A stretch of DNA of 64,000 nt from Microbulbifer sp. VAAF005 (GCF_030012985.1 NZ_CP120233.1:2889501-2953500), one strand, 5' to 3'; counted from the first letter of the stretch, positions 42,113 to 51,684 are shown. Program-made: numbers and translations. The notes: a model not told the origin generated them from the sequence alone.

Positions 42113-42203
42113 TAAACGCCTTTCCAATTTCGGGAGGCCGCGCAGTTTCCCGCTAGACCCTGGTGGCCGGTACGGCCACGGTCCCGGCACCTTGCAACGT
42201 CAA
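42113..42203 (-). promoter_or_regulatory. Probable Moco (molybdenum cofactor) riboswitch
   Basis: The 90-base leader of moaA folds into stacked hairpins, including GTGGCCG-TAC-CGGCCAC, and ends with a conserved-looking GGCCTCCCGAAA next to the GGAAAGG ribosome-binding site. Position and features match the Moco RNA motif known upstream of moaA. If so, cofactor binding would reduce translation of the whole operon. Assigned from memory of the motif, not by a covariance search. Confidence 0.55.
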
Positions 42204-42313
42204 TAAAAAATGGCGCTGTTTAGGTAGCGGGACTCGGTGTTTAAACTGATGTCAGTGTATCAAGCTGGTTAATTTATGCTTGGGGCAAAGGTGGTACTCC
42301 CTTGGCGCTCGAA

Positions 42314-42337
42314 TTGATGTCCCTTTAGGGACATCAA
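42314..42337. promoter_or_regulatory. 24-bp perfect palindrome upstream of moaA
   Basis: TTGATGTCCCT and AGGGACATCAA are separated by two T bases. It lies 200 bp upstream of moaA and 60 bp beyond the porin terminator. It has no T-tract, so an operator is more likely than a terminator; it differs from NarL and FNR spacing. Confidence 0.5.
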
Positions 42338-42396
42338 AATGTGGAGCTTCAGTCGATTATAATTTATAGATCAGAAAATCAGGTTCAAGGTGCGGG

Positions 42397-42419
42397 GAAA
42401 ACCCCGGCCGAAGCCGGGG
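42397..42419 (-). terminator. Rho-independent terminator of porin gene
   Basis: CCCCGGC and GCCGGGG arms with a TTCG tetraloop on the transcribed strand, followed by TTTT, 28 bp after the porin stop. Confidence 0.85.
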
Positions 42420-42446
42420 GCCTCGCTAAGGAGTTCTTTCAGCCGC

Positions 42447-43664
42447 TTAGAAATTAGCGGTTACCATGATCCAAAGTTTGTCGGTGTCAGCATACGCTGT
42501 GGAGTCATCATCAGCATCGAAAGCGGCGTACTTAACCAGAGCGGAAATATCCTCGGTGATTTTGCGCCCATAGCTCAGGTTCCACTCATCTCCGTAACTT
42601 TCAGAACCCTCGGCCGCTTCAAAATTGTGATAGGTCAAACCCAGCTTGCCGCCGGCCACTTTCATGGAACCGCCAACATACAGATCTTCGACACCATCAG
42701 CGGGGGTTCCCAGGAATTTATCAGTGAAACCCTGGAATTTATGCAAGGTAGCCAGCGGGGTTTTAAAACCAACGTCATTGTCGGAACCCAAAACTTCATA
42801 ACCGAGTTTTGCCGCAACTGGACCCAGATCAGCCCCAAGCTCTGCCAGGTAATAATTGGCACTATAGTCATACTGGTTATCACCAATATCTGACTGGTGC
42901 GCATAACTCAGGTTGGCTTTTACCGGACCGAATTTACCTTTGTAATCTACCCCATAAGTGCGGCTGGCATTATCGGTGAGATCTTCCAGATCCAGGTTGT
43001 AAACAAAAGCGCTGATTTTATGGTTTTCAGCTACTGGATAAATCGCGTGTAGCAGTTGGATGTCGCCGCCCATATCGGAACCAGCACTGTCTTCACCGAA
43101 AATACGGTTAACGTTGTAGACGTAGCTATAATCCAGCTGGAAACTATCGGCACTGCCATACTGATAACGCACACCATCGTAGGTCTGCTCGTTTTGTCTC
43201 CAGCCAACACCGCCGACAAATCTTTGCCCATCCAGGTTAATGCGCTGGCGGCCGGCGGTAATTATGGAATTCTCACCGCTGTAGCGAATGTAGGCCTGGT
43301 TAATTTCAGTTCCTTCCGGATCAGCCACCACCGGATATCCATCTTCACCATTAACAGTGGAGTTGTAGCTGTCATTGCCAACCGCAGTTACATCATCCAT
43401 TTCCAGGAAGCTGGTAAAGCCACGGTAGCTGCCACTGCGCCAGTTGAGACGGGTTCTTAAAGTGGATGCAACTGCTTCATCATCGATACCATCCTGATCA
43501 ACAGTCTCTACGCGGTAACGCAGATTCAATCCGACTTCACCGGATTTCAACGCATCTACCAGAGTGGCATTTTCACTTTCCTGCGCAGCGGCCTGCAATG
43601 CGACAGTGCTGCAGGCCCCCAACAGTAAAGCACCGAGAATTTTTGGAAATTTGGAAACGGTCAT
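42447..43664 (-). CDS. Outer-membrane porin (alginate-export-like beta-barrel)
   Basis: 405 residues from ATG 43664, preceded by AAGGAAAAG. Signal peptide with cleavage near AAAQ. The mature part has alternating beta strands (YRVETVDQDG, LEDLTDNASRTYGVDYKGKF) and ends in Phe (IMVTANF), as outer-membrane barrels do. Family assignment rests on the overall pattern. Flanked by nitrate and Moco genes, it may pass nitrate, nitrite or another anion; this is inference. A single NarL-like heptamer (TACCAAT) occurs upstream near 43800. Confidence 0.8.
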   Translation of the reverse strand: MTVSKFPKILGALLLGACSTVALQAAAQESENATLVDALKSGEVGLNLRYRVETVDQDGIDDEAVASTLRTRLNWRSGSYRGFTSFLEMDDVTAVGNDSYNSTVNGEDGYPVVADPEGTEINQAYIRYSGENSIITAGRQRINLDGQRFVGGVGWRQNEQTYDGVRYQYGSADSFQLDYSYVYNVNRIFGEDSAGSDMGGDIQLLHAIYPVAENHKISAFVYNLDLEDLTDNASRTYGVDYKGKFGPVKANLSYAHQSDIGDNQYDYSANYYLAELGADLGPVAAKLGYEVLGSDNDVGFKTPLATLHKFQGFTDKFLGTPADGVEDLYVGGSMKVAGGKLGLTYHNFEAAEGSESYGDEWNLSYGRKITEDISALVKYAAFDADDDSTAYADTDKLWIMVTANF

Positions 43665-43807
43665 GACGCTTTTCCTTTGCAACAACGGAGTGAACAGTGA
43701 CAAATTACAATTTTTCAGACTCGACTGAAACCATATATTTTTTCCTGCTTAATTAATCTTTACTCCCTAGCCTTTACACAGGCGTAATCCCTTATTGGTA
43801 GTGGGCA

Positions 43808-45117
43808 CTACCTATCCGGCAAAGCCTCGGTTTCACTGGTTTCCTCAAGCAGGAAATTATTTTGCTGTGCGTACTGTAAACGCTGCATATAATTTTCTCT
43901 TTGAATCGCCAAATACATAACCAACATACAAATAGCGAGCACACCGTAGAGCAGCATAAAGGCCGCACTGTGGATACCTACTAAGTCCTGAGCGATTCCA
44001 AAAAGAACAGGCAGGGTAAAACCACCGAGGGCACCAATAGTGGCTACGGTACCGCCAACACTCCCCATATGCGCGGGGAAATTATCGTGCAGCGCTTTGT
44101 AAACAGAAGCGCGGCCAAATCCCTGGGCGATACCAATAACCAGTAGCAGTAAAGTGAACAGCTCAATACCCACTTCAATATTTAAATGCACATCCCGTTC
44201 CACCCCATGAATCGTCATGCTGGTGGGCGGGTAACTGAGGAAGAAAAGACAGACCAGGCAGGTCCAAAAAACACTCCAATTGACGGTGCGCGCACCGTAG
44301 CGATCGGCAAACCACCCCCCAAAGCGCGCAGTGAACTGGAAAGGGCCACAAACAACAGGGTTAGAGCCATTGCCACCGGCGTACTGACTTGGTACACCGA
44401 CAGATAGTAATTCGGTAACCACAATAAAAGCGCAAGAAAACTGCCAAAAACAAAGTAATAGTAGAGCCCATAACGCCAAACCCGGATTTGCGTTAACGGC
44501 TTTAAATGACTGCGCAGATCCGGTTTTCCCCGGCTGCGCATATAGCGGGTTTCCTCTGGTGCAAAAAATTCGAATAAAACCATCATCAGGATAATCCCGG
44601 CTCCGTAAACCGGCCCTATCCACTCGCGGCCAAACCAATTTTGAATGGCAGGAGCCAATGCCAAGGTAATTGCAGCTCCGGCATTTCCTGCACCAAAAAT
44701 GCCCATCGCAGTACCCTGTCGCCCTCTTTCGAACCACGGGCTGATATAGCGAATTCCCAAAACAAAAGACACCCCGGAAATACCCAGCCACAACCCCGCC
44801 AGCAAATGGGCCCCGTAGCTATCGATAAAGGGCAACAAAAAGAGCACCGGCAGCAATAACAGCATCTGCAATAAAATCAGCTTTTTCGCAGAAAAATATT
44901 CCACCAGAAATCCCGCCGGAAAACGCAGCAGCGCCCCGCTCAAAATCGGCGCAGCCAGTAGAACCCCGTATTCAGTTGCAGACAGATCCAACTGTCCGCG
45001 AATCTCTACCCCCAATACCGCGTAGAGCGTCCAAACAGAAAAGTTAGCGGCGAACATGGCCGAGGCAAATATCAGCGCACGCCCGGCGAGTTGCTGTGTA
45101 TATTGCACGGCAGGCAT
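43808..45117 (-). pseudogene. NarK1-type nitrate transporter with frameshift
   Basis: The two halves of an MFS nitrate transporter lie in different frames. The N-terminal part (from ATG 45117, MPAVQYTQQLAGRALIF) has LRFPAGFLVEYFSAKK and GIFGAGNAGAAITLALAPA. The C-terminal part has RFGGWFADRYGAR, GFGRASVYKAL and PAHMGSVGGTVATIGALGG. One more G in the G6 run at 44315-44320 would join them as LRALGGWFADRYGAR. It is therefore a homopolymer frameshift: a real mutation, a read error or a slippery site. Divergent from the NasA-type gene. Confidence 0.85.
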
Positions 45118-45315
45118 CTCCAAAATATTGGCTGTCGAAAATTAATTGCCACCCCGGTTATGCACCGCATTGAGCCCCGCCCCAGATAAGTGATCACAGA
45201 AATACAGCGGGGGCGAGAAATCTACAGAGGCAAGCTACTGGCAAGATGCACAAAAAATCGGCTAGCGACAATTACTCCCAAAAACCCTTTTTAATCATTA
45301 TCAATTTCCGCCAAC

Positions 45316-45331
45316 TACCCCCACAGGGGTA
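45316..45331. promoter_or_regulatory. NarL-type 7-2-7 site, nitrate transporter intergenic region
   Basis: TACCCCC-AC-AGGGGTA, nearly identical to the site upstream of narK. It lies about 200 bp upstream of both divergent transporter genes. Confidence 0.75.
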
Positions 45332-45370
45332 GAAACGCACTAAAAACCGCCCCTACCCACTCCGAGCGAC

Positions 45371-45386
45371 TAACCCCAAGGGGTTA
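45371..45386. promoter_or_regulatory. Second 7-2-7 palindrome in same intergenic region
   Basis: TAACCCC-AA-GGGGTTA, a perfect inverted pair centred 55 bp from the first. A lone TACCCCT lies 36 bp further on (45422-45428). It fits tandem binding by a NarL-family dimer. Confidence 0.55.
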
Positions 45387-45519
45387 CTCCCTTCCAACTA
45401 CAAATCGATTTCCCTTCCACTTACCCCTTTTGCGCGCTTTCCCTCTGGCGCTGCTCAAATACTATCGGTCATGACCCTATCCACCTCTAAAAATTTCTGA
45501 GAAGCCGGAGAAAATAGTC

Positions 45520-46995
45520 ATGAGTCAATCCAGCGGCCTCAATTTATTTAATTGGGGCGATCCCAAAATAAAGACGCTGCACGTTACTTGGTTTGCGTTT
45601 TTCCTGACTTTCGTGGTGTGGTTCTCCCACGCTCCGCTGATGGTCTTTATCAAGGAAGCGTTCGACCTCACCAGCCAGCAAGTAAAAGCCCTGTTAATCC
45701 TTAACGTGGCACTCACCATCCCCGCCCGTATCATTATCGGTATGCTGGTGGATAAATTGGGGCCGCGCTTGGTGTACAGCGGGCTGCTGATGACCTCATC
45801 TTTAATCTGTTTGGGCTTTGCCACCGCAGACAGTTATGAATCCCTGGCCCTGTTCCGCTTCCTGCTGGGATTTGTGGGTGCCGGCTTTGTAATTGGTATC
45901 CGCATGGTGGGTGAATGGTTCCCAGCCAAACAAGTTGGCTTGGCAGAAGGTGTTTACGGCGGCTGGGGGAATTTCGGTTCTGCTGCCGGTGCCATGACCC
46001 TGCCCACCATCGCCCTGCTGTTCGGCGGTGAAGATGGCTGGCGCTATGCCCTGGGCCTCACCGGCATCATCGCCGGCCTGTACGGCATCATCTACTACCG
46101 CGTTGCCCGCAACACTCCTAAAGGTTCCACTTACTTCAAGCCGAAGAAGAGCGGCGGCCTGGAAGTGACCAGCAAGCGGGATTTCTACTTCTACCTGCTG
46201 ATGAATGTGCCCATGTACCTGGCACTGGCAGCGTTGGCTTACAAACTGTCTCCCAGCGGCGTAGCCCTGCTGAGCCAGAATGCCACTTACGCAATGTGGG
46301 GACTGCTGGTAGCACTGTTTGCCTTCCAGACCCGCATGATCTGGAATGTAAACAAAGACCACCTGCGCGAAGGTGTGCCCGAGCTGGAGAAATACAACTT
46401 CAAGCAGGTAGCCATCCTCGACCTGGCCTACTTCGTCACCTTCGGCTCAGAGCTGGCCGTGGTTTCTATGCTGCCCCTGTTCTTCCTGGAAACCTTTGAA
46501 GGATTGAGCCCGGTGAAGGCCGGCCTGCTCGCCTCTGGCTTCGCCTTTATGAACCTGGTGGCTCGCCCAACCGGTGGATACTTCTCTGACAAACTGGGGC
46601 GCCGCCGCAGCCTGATGTTCCTGATCGGCGGCCTGGCAGTGGGTTACTTTGTACTGAGCCAGATCAACGGCGGCTGGTGGATTCCCGCTGCGGTAATTGC
46701 CACCATGTGCTGCTCTTTCTTCGTGCAGGCCGGTGAGGGTGCCGTATTCGCCGTCGTACCCCTGGTGAAGCGTCGCATGACCGGGCAGATCGCCGGTATG
46801 GCCGGAGCCTACGGCAACGTGGGTGCGGTTACTTTCCTTACCGCCCTGTCTTATGTCAGCTACAGCCAGTTCTTCCTGATTATCTGCGGCGCAGCAGCGG
46901 TGATCTTCTTCGCCTGCCTGTTCCTGGAGGAGCCCAAAGGCAATATCGCCGAAGTGCTACCGGATGGCACAGTGCAGCTGATCAGCGTGGAATAA
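45520..46995 (+). CDS. nasA: NasA-type nitrate transporter (MFS)
   Basis: 491 residues with about 12 membrane segments. NNP-family features: [21 protein letters not shown] in the first half and [17 protein letters not shown] in the second, with the conserved Arg in [14 protein letters not shown]. It resembles assimilatory NasA/NRT-type carriers more than NarK exchangers. The next gene is a kinase-phosphatase fusion, the order seen in the Pseudomonas aeruginosa nasA region, where nirBD and the nitrate reductase gene follow; those are absent here. Confidence 0.92.
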   Translation: MSQSSGLNLFNWGDPKIKTLHVTWFAFFLTFVVWFSHAPLMVFIKEAFDLTSQQVKALLILNVALTIPARIIIGMLVDKLGPRLVYSGLLMTSSLICLGFATADSYESLALFRFLLGFVGAGFVIGIRMVGEWFPAKQVGLAEGVYGGWGNFGSAAGAMTLPTIALLFGGEDGWRYALGLTGIIAGLYGIIYYRVARNTPKGSTYFKPKKSGGLEVTSKRDFYFYLLMNVPMYLALAALAYKLSPSGVALLSQNATYAMWGLLVALFAFQTRMIWNVNKDHLREGVPELEKYNFKQVAILDLAYFVTFGSELAVVSMLPLFFLETFEGLSPVKAGLLASGFAFMNLVARPTGGYFSDKLGRRRSLMFLIGGLAVGYFVLSQINGGWWIPAAVIATMCCSFFVQAGEGAVFAVVPLVKRRMTGQIAGMAGAYGNVGAVTFLTALSYVSYSQFFLIICGAAAVIFFACLFLEEPKGNIAEVLPDGTVQLISVE

Positions 46996-47024
46996 TTGGA
47001 AAGCAATTATCCAGCAACAAACGC

Positions 47025-47055
47025 AAAGGAGGGCCAATGGCCCTTCTTTGTTTTT
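47025..47055 (+). terminator. Terminator or attenuator between nasA and kinase gene
   Basis: An 11-bp stem (AAAGGAGGGCC with GGCCCTTCTTT, one G-T pair) with an AAT loop, followed by GTTTTT. It lies 30 bp past the nasA stop and would limit read-through into the kinase gene. Confidence 0.8.
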
Positions 47056-47096
47056 CGCCGTTGGTCTGAGGGGACGAAACGAGAGTGGAGAAAGCT

Positions 47097-48869
47097 GTGA
47101 GCGAAACCAATTCCGGGGTGCAAACAGAAACCGAAGCAAACCCCGAAGCCCAGACACCGCGATTGAGCCACGGCCTCTGCACCAGTGCCGGCATCAAACC
47201 GCAGAACGAAGACGCGGCAATCTATCACTGGCCAGCCAGCCCGCACTTACAGGAATACCTGGGCGCAGTCGCCGCACTGGCCGATGGAGTCAGCTCCGCC
47301 GAAGCCGGTGCCCAAGCCAGCCACACCGCCACCGAGCAGTTTGTGCGGGACTATTACAAGGTGCCGGATACCTGGTCTGTGGCCCACGCCGGACAGAAAA
47401 TCCTCGCCTCCATTAACAGCAAGCTATACCGCAAGAGCCACGACTTTCCCCAACAGGAAAAGGGCTTCCTCTGCACCTTCTCTGCCCTGATTTTTAAATC
47501 CCGCACCGCCCACTACTTCCATATCGGCGACAGCCGTATCTATCACCTACGCGGTGACAACCTTAAATGCCTCACCCGGGACCACAATATCACCCTGGCC
47601 CACCGCCAGCAGATGCTATCCCGCGCACTGGGAATGGATACCGGCCTGCAAGTGGATTACGGCCAGCTCAGCCTGGCTAAGGACGATGTACTGCTGATTA
47701 CCAGCGACGGTGTGCACGACTTTATCAAACAGGATTTGCTGCGCGAGCTGCTGGCAGATACCCAAATAAGCGAACAGGAAACAGCGGAAACCCTGGTGCG
47801 CCTCGCCGAGGAAAACGGCAGTGACGATAACCTCTCCGCATTAGTGGTAAAGGTAAAGGCATTGCCACAAACCACCCTGGACGACTACAGCCGCCAGCTT
47901 ACTCGTCTGCCATTCCCGCCGGAATTGGAACCCGGCATGGTACTAGACGGTTACCAGGTGGAACGGGAGCTATTCTCCTCCCAGCGCAGCCAACTGTACC
48001 TGGTGCGCGACAGTGCTACCGGCGAAATCCTGGTAATGAAAACCCCCTCGGTAAATTACGAGGACGATATCCACTATATCGACCGCTTTATTCAGGAAGA
48101 GTGGATAAGCCTGCGTATTCGCAGCCCCCAGGTAGTGCGCCTGCACCGCCAGACCCGGCCGCGCACCGCGCTCTATTACCTGATGGAATATGTGCAGGGC
48201 AGCACCCTGGAGCAGTGGATCACCAACAACCGCTTTCCCAAACCGGCGGAAGCGTTTCGCATCCTTAAGGAGATTGCCACCGGACTACAGGCCTTCCACG
48301 ATCAGGAAACCATTCACCAGGATTTGCGCCCGGCCAATATCATGATCGACAGCGATGGGCGGGTAAAAATTATCGATTTCGGTTCAGTCTACGTCGCCGG
48401 CAGTGCCGAGATTTTTCGCCCCCTGGAGCACCCGGAAGCGCTAGGCACCGCCAGCTATTCCGACCCCCACTATATCCTTGGGCACAACAGCGGTATTCGC
48501 GGCGATATCTATGCCCTCGCCACCATTGCCTACGAAATGTTTACCGGCGAACTGCCCTTCGGCGAAGAGATCGAAAACTGCCGCTCCCACGCCGACTTCG
48601 AACGCCTGCGCTACCGCACCGCCAGCCAGTTTAATCCGGTAGTCCCCATCTGGTTCGACCGCGCCCTGGAACGCGGATGCAGTATCGACCTGGAACAGCG
48701 CTACTCCACCCTCACGGAATTTATGCGCGATCTGGCTAACCCCAACCCGGATTACCTAAGGGAAGATCCTACTGAGAAAGGGGATGCCTCTTTGTTTTGG
48801 AAGATCCTTTGTGGGATTTGGGTGGCTACTTTGTTGGCGGTGGCGGCGTTGTTTTCTTCTAGTACATAA
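47097..48869 (+). CDS. PP2C phosphatase fused to Ser/Thr protein kinase
   Basis: 590 residues from GTG 47097, six bases after GGAG; a GTG at 47085 is the alternative. Residues 25-250 form a PP2C-type phosphatase (ALADGVSSAEAGAQ, FHIGDSRIYHL, ITSDGVHD, GSDDNLSALVV). Residues 290-560 form a Hanks-type kinase: VMKTPSV, the catalytic loop HQDLRPANIMI and DFGS. The C-terminus has one membrane segment (ILCGIWVATLLAVAALF). The pairing with nasA suggests phospho-control of nitrate uptake; the substrate is unknown. Confidence 0.92.
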   Translation: MSETNSGVQTETEANPEAQTPRLSHGLCTSAGIKPQNEDAAIYHWPASPHLQEYLGAVAALADGVSSAEAGAQASHTATEQFVRDYYKVPDTWSVAHAGQKILASINSKLYRKSHDFPQQEKGFLCTFSALIFKSRTAHYFHIGDSRIYHLRGDNLKCLTRDHNITLAHRQQMLSRALGMDTGLQVDYGQLSLAKDDVLLITSDGVHDFIKQDLLRELLADTQISEQETAETLVRLAEENGSDDNLSALVVKVKALPQTTLDDYSRQLTRLPFPPELEPGMVLDGYQVERELFSSQRSQLYLVRDSATGEILVMKTPSVNYEDDIHYIDRFIQEEWISLRIRSPQVVRLHRQTRPRTALYYLMEYVQGSTLEQWITNNRFPKPAEAFRILKEIATGLQAFHDQETIHQDLRPANIMIDSDGRVKIIDFGSVYVAGSAEIFRPLEHPEALGTASYSDPHYILGHNSGIRGDIYALATIAYEMFTGELPFGEEIENCRSHADFERLRYRTASQFNPVVPIWFDRALERGCSIDLEQRYSTLTEFMRDLANPNPDYLREDPTEKGDASLFWKILCGIWVATLLAVAALFSSST

Positions 48870-49051
48870 AAATACAGACTTTGGCACGAAAGTACCGATT
48901 CGTATATCTGCAGTATTGGATACGCAAGGCCATTGACTTTTATTGAGATAAGTATTTATTTCACAAAATTAAATACTAGCTATATTACAACCGGAGCATA
49001 TTCCAGAGTAATTTATTGCCAATTCTGGCTAACATGCTAATTTATTACCCT
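48870..49051. other. Junction between core and AT-rich region, no gene
   Basis: Base composition drops sharply here. No frame, repeat end or integrase site is visible, so the type of junction is unclear. Confidence 0.4.
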
Positions 49052-49100
49052 CCCTATTATTGAGATGTACGAGCAAGTAGTATGATACATCTTAATTTTA
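49052..49100 (+). promoter_or_regulatory. Promoter module copy 1 (RelA/SEFIR operon)
   Basis: CCCTATTATTGAGATGT, then GCAAGTAGTATGATAC and CTTAATTTT. It closely matches 52790-52845: both read ATTATTGA, GCAAGT and TAT-AT at the same spacing. TATGAT at 49081-49086 is the likely -10, 46 bases before the ATG. Confidence 0.6.
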
Positions 49101-49131
49101 AAAACATAATTAGCTTTCATAAGGTTCAAGA

Positions 49132-50220
49132 ATGAATAAAGCCATTGAAGAGTACTCAAAAATAAGGCCTTTGTATTATTCTTACACTGAGAGGATTAAG
49201 GATCTTGTTGCTGAGCTTCTTCAACTTAATGACATTAAAATTCATTTAATTGAAGGCAGAGCAAAATCTGTTGAAAGCTATTCTGAGAAAATCAACAGAC
49301 CAGGAAAATCATATAAAAATCCAATTAAAGAACTATCAGATTTATCTGGAATAAGAGTGATAGTTTATTACCAAGATGATGTTAATAAAGTAGCCGAAGT
49401 ATTAAGGCAGGAATTGGATATTGTTGAATCAGAGGTTTCACACCAACCTAATAAATACTCGCCAGATCAGTTTGGATATATATCACTACATTATGTTATT
49501 CAGCTTGACAATGCTCGAACAAAGCTTCCTGAATGGAAAGTTTATAGTTCCTTTAGAGCTGAAATACAAATTAGAACCGTACTACAGCATAGCTGGGCTG
49601 CTGTTTCACATGCTCTTCAATACAAACATGAGTCAGATGCGCCGAAACAACTAAGGCGAAAGTTATTTAGACTGGCTGGACTTTTTGAACTGGCTGACGA
49701 AGAATTCGTATCGGTTAGAAAAACAACTTTTGATGTTAGAAATAATGCTGCACATGCTATAAAGAATGGAGATAACACCCTTTTAATAGATGCTCTTTCT
49801 TTGCAAGAATTTATTTCTCAGTGGAATGATCTAGCCGCTATAAAAAGCTATATGCGTCATATTGGGTATAAGTTTGAATATGATGAAGGGTATGAAGATG
49901 ATGTCGACTATTTTGGCTCAATTGCATTTCATTGTGAAAGAATAGGAATTGAGAACATAGGACAATTAAAAGATGCATTAAATAGAGATTTTAAACGCTA
50001 CCTAAAGATAATAAGCTCTAACAAGGCATGGCATGTATCAGATAGTTTTACACTTTATTTACTATTAATTCGATCTAAAATTGAAAATTTCACTACTATG
50101 GACTTAGTTAACACTGAGTGGGATAAATCCATCTCAGAAAGAGTTATACAAGGGGCAATCAAGGATTCCCAGGAAGAAGCCAATAAGGGAACACAGCCAT
50201 CGACAGAACCTATTACATGA
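49132..50220 (+). CDS. RelA/SpoT-domain nucleotide pyrophosphokinase
   Basis: 362 residues. The RelA/SpoT synthetase fold occupies about 15-190: DLSGIRVIVYYQDD, FGYISLHYVIQL and AEIQIRTVLQHSWAAVSHAL. No HD hydrolase, TGS or ACT domain is present, so this is a small alarmone synthetase or a toxic pyrophosphokinase (toxSAS-like). The C-terminal 170 residues are unassigned and helical. 27 bp separate it from a SEFIR-domain gene in the same direction. A two-gene abortive-infection or nucleotide-signalling module is inferred. Confidence 0.85.
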   Translation: MNKAIEEYSKIRPLYYSYTERIKDLVAELLQLNDIKIHLIEGRAKSVESYSEKINRPGKSYKNPIKELSDLSGIRVIVYYQDDVNKVAEVLRQELDIVESEVSHQPNKYSPDQFGYISLHYVIQLDNARTKLPEWKVYSSFRAEIQIRTVLQHSWAAVSHALQYKHESDAPKQLRRKLFRLAGLFELADEEFVSVRKTTFDVRNNAAHAIKNGDNTLLIDALSLQEFISQWNDLAAIKSYMRHIGYKFEYDEGYEDDVDYFGSIAFHCERIGIENIGQLKDALNRDFKRYLKIISSNKAWHVSDSFTLYLLLIRSKIENFTTMDLVNTEWDKSISERVIQGAIKDSQEEANKGTQPSTEPIT

Positions 50221-50247
50221 TCTACTAAGCAATATAGAGAACAATAA

Positions 50248-51684
50248 ATGGAAGCAATAAAGTTATTTATATCTTATAGTTGGACCAGTCCTACACATGA
50301 AGCATGGGTCTTAGATCTAGCTACTGACCTTCGCACATCGGGTGTAGATGTAGTATTGGACAAGTGGGATCTGAAAGAAGGACATGATGCTGTTGCCTTT
50401 ATGGAAAAGATGGTCACAGATAAATCGATTAGTAAAGTAATTATTGTTTCTGATAGGGCTTATGCCGAAAAAGCAGACGGTAGAGCTGGAGGTGTAGGAA
50501 CAGAGACACAAATAATTTCTAAAGAAGTTTACGATAATGAAGAGCAAGATAAATTTGTTGCAGTAGTTCCAGAAAAAAATATTGAGGGCAAACCATATTT
50601 ACCAACATATTATAAATCCAGAATCTATATAGATTTATGCGAACCAGATACCCACTTAGAAAACTATGAAAAGCTACTACGGTGGATTTTTGATAAGCCC
50701 CTACACGTAAAACCAAAAATCGGTAAACCTCCATCATTTTTAGATAATGAAAACCTAATATCTCTAGGAACTTCAGCAGCATACAAAAGGGCTGTTAATG
50801 CAATTAAAGAGTCAAAAGCATATGCTTCTGGTGCATTAGATGAATACTTAACTATTTTTTCAGAAAACTTAGAAAAATTTCGCATAACAGAATATGAAGG
50901 AGAACCTGATGATGAAATTATAAATAATATTGAGTCATTTCTTCCATATAGGAATGAGATAATTAAAGTATTTTTTGTAATATCACAGTACGCTCCCACA
51001 AAAGAAAATGCATTAAAAATCCATCGTTTTATAGAATCAATAATCCCTTATCTGGACAGGCCTGAAGGAACAAATAGCTGGAGCACGTGGGATTTTGATA
51101 ATTATAAATTTATTATTCATGAACTATTTCTATATGCCGTTGCAATTTTCCTAAAAACTGAGAGATTTGAAATGGCAAATATTCTTTTAAAGAAACAATA
51201 TTATGTTTCGAAACGATCCGAAACCACCAGCAGCGGAATGCTACAATTTACTGAAATCCGCCAATATATGGAGTCTCTAGAACATAGAAATCAGAGGAAA
51301 GAAGCCAGAAGACTCTCTTTAAGATCCGATTTGTTAGAGCAGCGTTCTCATGGATCAAGCCTGGACTTTAGGTATTTAATGCAAGCTGATTTTCTACTTT
51401 TTATGCGGGCAGCTGTAGAGGACAATGACGGATATTCAGGTTGGTGGCCTGAAACACTATTATATTTATCTAGGTTCCATTCCGCTTTTGAGATTTTTGC
51501 TAGATCTGTGTCCATTGAGTATTTTAATAAAGTCAAACCTCTATTGGGAATTGAGAAAAAGGAAGACTTAAACCCCGTATTTGAGAATTTTAGAAAAGAT
51601 CGTCAAAGGTTGCCTAGATGGGACATACATTCTATCAACCCTGCCGGGCTTTTAGGGTTTGAATTGATAGCTACTAAACCGTAA
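50248..51684 (+). CDS. SEFIR/TIR-like domain protein
   Basis: 478 residues. The N-terminal 135 have the SEFIR pattern: KLFISYSWTSPTHEAWVLDL, GVDVVLDKWDLKEG and KVIIVSDRAYAEKADGR. Bacterial SEFIR proteins are defence effectors thought to consume NAD, like TIR. The remaining 340 residues match nothing I recognise and are helical, suiting a sensor or scaffold. It follows the RelA/SpoT-type gene under the same promoter. Codon use is AT-rich, unlike the upstream core. Confidence 0.82.
   Translation: MEAIKLFISYSWTSPTHEAWVLDLATDLRTSGVDVVLDKWDLKEGHDAVAFMEKMVTDKSISKVIIVSDRAYAEKADGRAGGVGTETQIISKEVYDNEEQDKFVAVVPEKNIEGKPYLPTYYKSRIYIDLCEPDTHLENYEKLLRWIFDKPLHVKPKIGKPPSFLDNENLISLGTSAAYKRAVNAIKESKAYASGALDEYLTIFSENLEKFRITEYEGEPDDEIINNIESFLPYRNEIIKVFFVISQYAPTKENALKIHRFIESIIPYLDRPEGTNSWSTWDFDNYKFIIHELFLYAVAIFLKTERFEMANILLKKQYYVSKRSETTSSGMLQFTEIRQYMESLEHRNQRKEARRLSLRSDLLEQRSHGSSLDFRYLMQADFLLFMRAAVEDNDGYSGWWPETLLYLSRFHSAFEIFARSVSIEYFNKVKPLLGIEKKEDLNPVFENFRKDRQRLPRWDIHSINPAGLLGFELIATKP

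Noticed and set aside
43797..43812. GGTAGTG-GG-CACTACC palindrome near the narK1 stop as a NarL 7-2-7 site
   Set aside because: The heptamers run outward and do not match the TACYNMT orientation; only a single NarL-like heptamer is nearby.
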